Positions 44,550-44,673 of a stretch of 44,673 nt of DNA are shown here, one piece after another. This DNA is from Stenomitos rutilans HA7619-LM2 (lineage in GTDB: Bacteria > Cyanobacteriota > Cyanobacteriia > Leptolyngbyales > Leptolyngbyaceae). Under the pieces are notes generated by a model. The model was not told the DNA's origin. It made no database searches and saw nothing but the letters and a program-made list of their open reading frames with translations. The stretch lies in NCBI GenBank assembly GCA_019358945.1, contig JAHHIE010000054.1:1-44673 (forward strand), given 5' to 3'. Made by a program: the position numbers and the translations under genes. The number at the start of each line of letters is the position of its first letter. The stretch's first letter is position 1.

Positions 44550-44673
44550 TAGACTTCCTGCATGAATCATGCGGGGTGTGCCAGTTCGTAGTTCAGCAAC
44601 CCAGCGATTAGATTTAAGCGTAAGCCAAACCGCTTTCTACGGTTGCGATAACGCCCTGAGAAAAGGCGAAAAA
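44550..44673 (-). mobile_element. End of an IS5/IS4-like insertion sequence (continues to the right)
   Basis: The element's edge appears to start with AGACTTCCTGCATG at 44551-44564, immediately after the last IS1-like codon. The element's transposase reads from the right, so this is its 3' end. The exact terminal base and target duplication cannot be set from one side. Confidence 0.6.
44567..44673 (-). CDS. IS5/IS4-family transposase, C-terminal fragment
   Basis: On the minus strand a frame from the window edge ends with TGA (44567-44569). The last residues include RYRNRRKRFGLRLNLIAG and LLNYELAHPA. This Arg-rich end followed by a short hydrophobic helix is a hallmark of the C terminus of a common cyanobacterial IS5/IS4-type transposase. 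Only about 35 residues are visible; the catalytic residues are outside the window. Confidence 0.65.
   Translation of the reverse strand, partial: FRLFSGRYRNRRKRFGLRLNLIAGLLNYELAHPA

Noticed and set aside
1-44673. tRNA, tmRNA, 6S RNA or riboswitch genes
   Set aside because: I read the spacers for tRNA arms and known conserved cores and saw none; a covariance-model search would be needed to exclude them fully.

Overview
The window is from a cyanobacterial chromosome, probably a filamentous, non-picocyanobacterial lineage. The evidence is many HIP1 octamers (GCGATCGC) in genes and spacers, an SLH-OprB type porin, a thylakoid-lumen pentapeptide-repeat protein, a C-DES-type cysteine/cystine lyase, a Zur/FurB-like regulator, and short dispersed repeats of the ctgaaagctgat and agaaggcaaaag kinds in many spacers. 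I identified no rRNA, tRNA or CRISPR array. Species was not determined.

Layout. 1-428: the 3' end of an IS630-family element that has cut into a small hypothetical gene. 736-2741: a TPR protein and rsmE (minus strand). 3120-7098: a fibro-slime/Calx-beta surface-type protein and an outer-membrane porin. 7546-8667: a cation diffusion facilitator and an unlisted 51-aa membrane protein. 8952-15455: a signalling block made of a 1487-aa hybrid histidine kinase carrying a complete phosphorelay, an RsbW-like ATP-binding protein and a receiver-SpoIIE phosphatase, with a MITE-like element between the last two. 15437-22916: a TM0106-type RecB nuclease, C-DES, a DUF3095 protein, a GT-B glycosyltransferase-like protein and an ABC-class ATPase. 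22985-24339: two inverted heptamer-periodic repeat arrays around an S4-domain protein and purS. 24405-26320: Zur-like regulator and a DUF815 ATPase. 26453-27464: two PIN-domain genes. 27605-37678: mostly housekeeping genes (DUF554, ftsH, murD, queA, yraN, a lumenal pentapeptide protein, dnaG), with an 89-bp MITE upstream of murD. 37679-38915: a gene-poor stretch. 38916-42906: an exopolysaccharide-type cluster (2OG-Fe(II) oxygenase, O-antigen polymerase-like protein, GT2, hexapeptide acyltransferase). 42918-44072: topoisomerase IB. 44323-44673: an IS1-like transposase gene that loses its 3' part where an IS5-like element begins.

Genes that plausibly work together: the kinase, RsbW-like protein and PP2C phosphatase (phosphorelay plus partner switching); the four polysaccharide genes, the last two of which overlap by four bases (TTGA); and the CDF transporter with its downstream small membrane protein. 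Mobile DNA is the other theme. The 89-bp MITE shares its terminal repeat with the IS630 element at the left edge, and a 141-bp MITE-like element with a TTA duplication sits between the signalling genes. I see no gene set that I can firmly call a new system. The least explained structures are the paired inverted heptamer arrays, the fibro-slime/Calx-beta protein without a signal peptide, and the DUF3095 protein with cyclase-like motifs.
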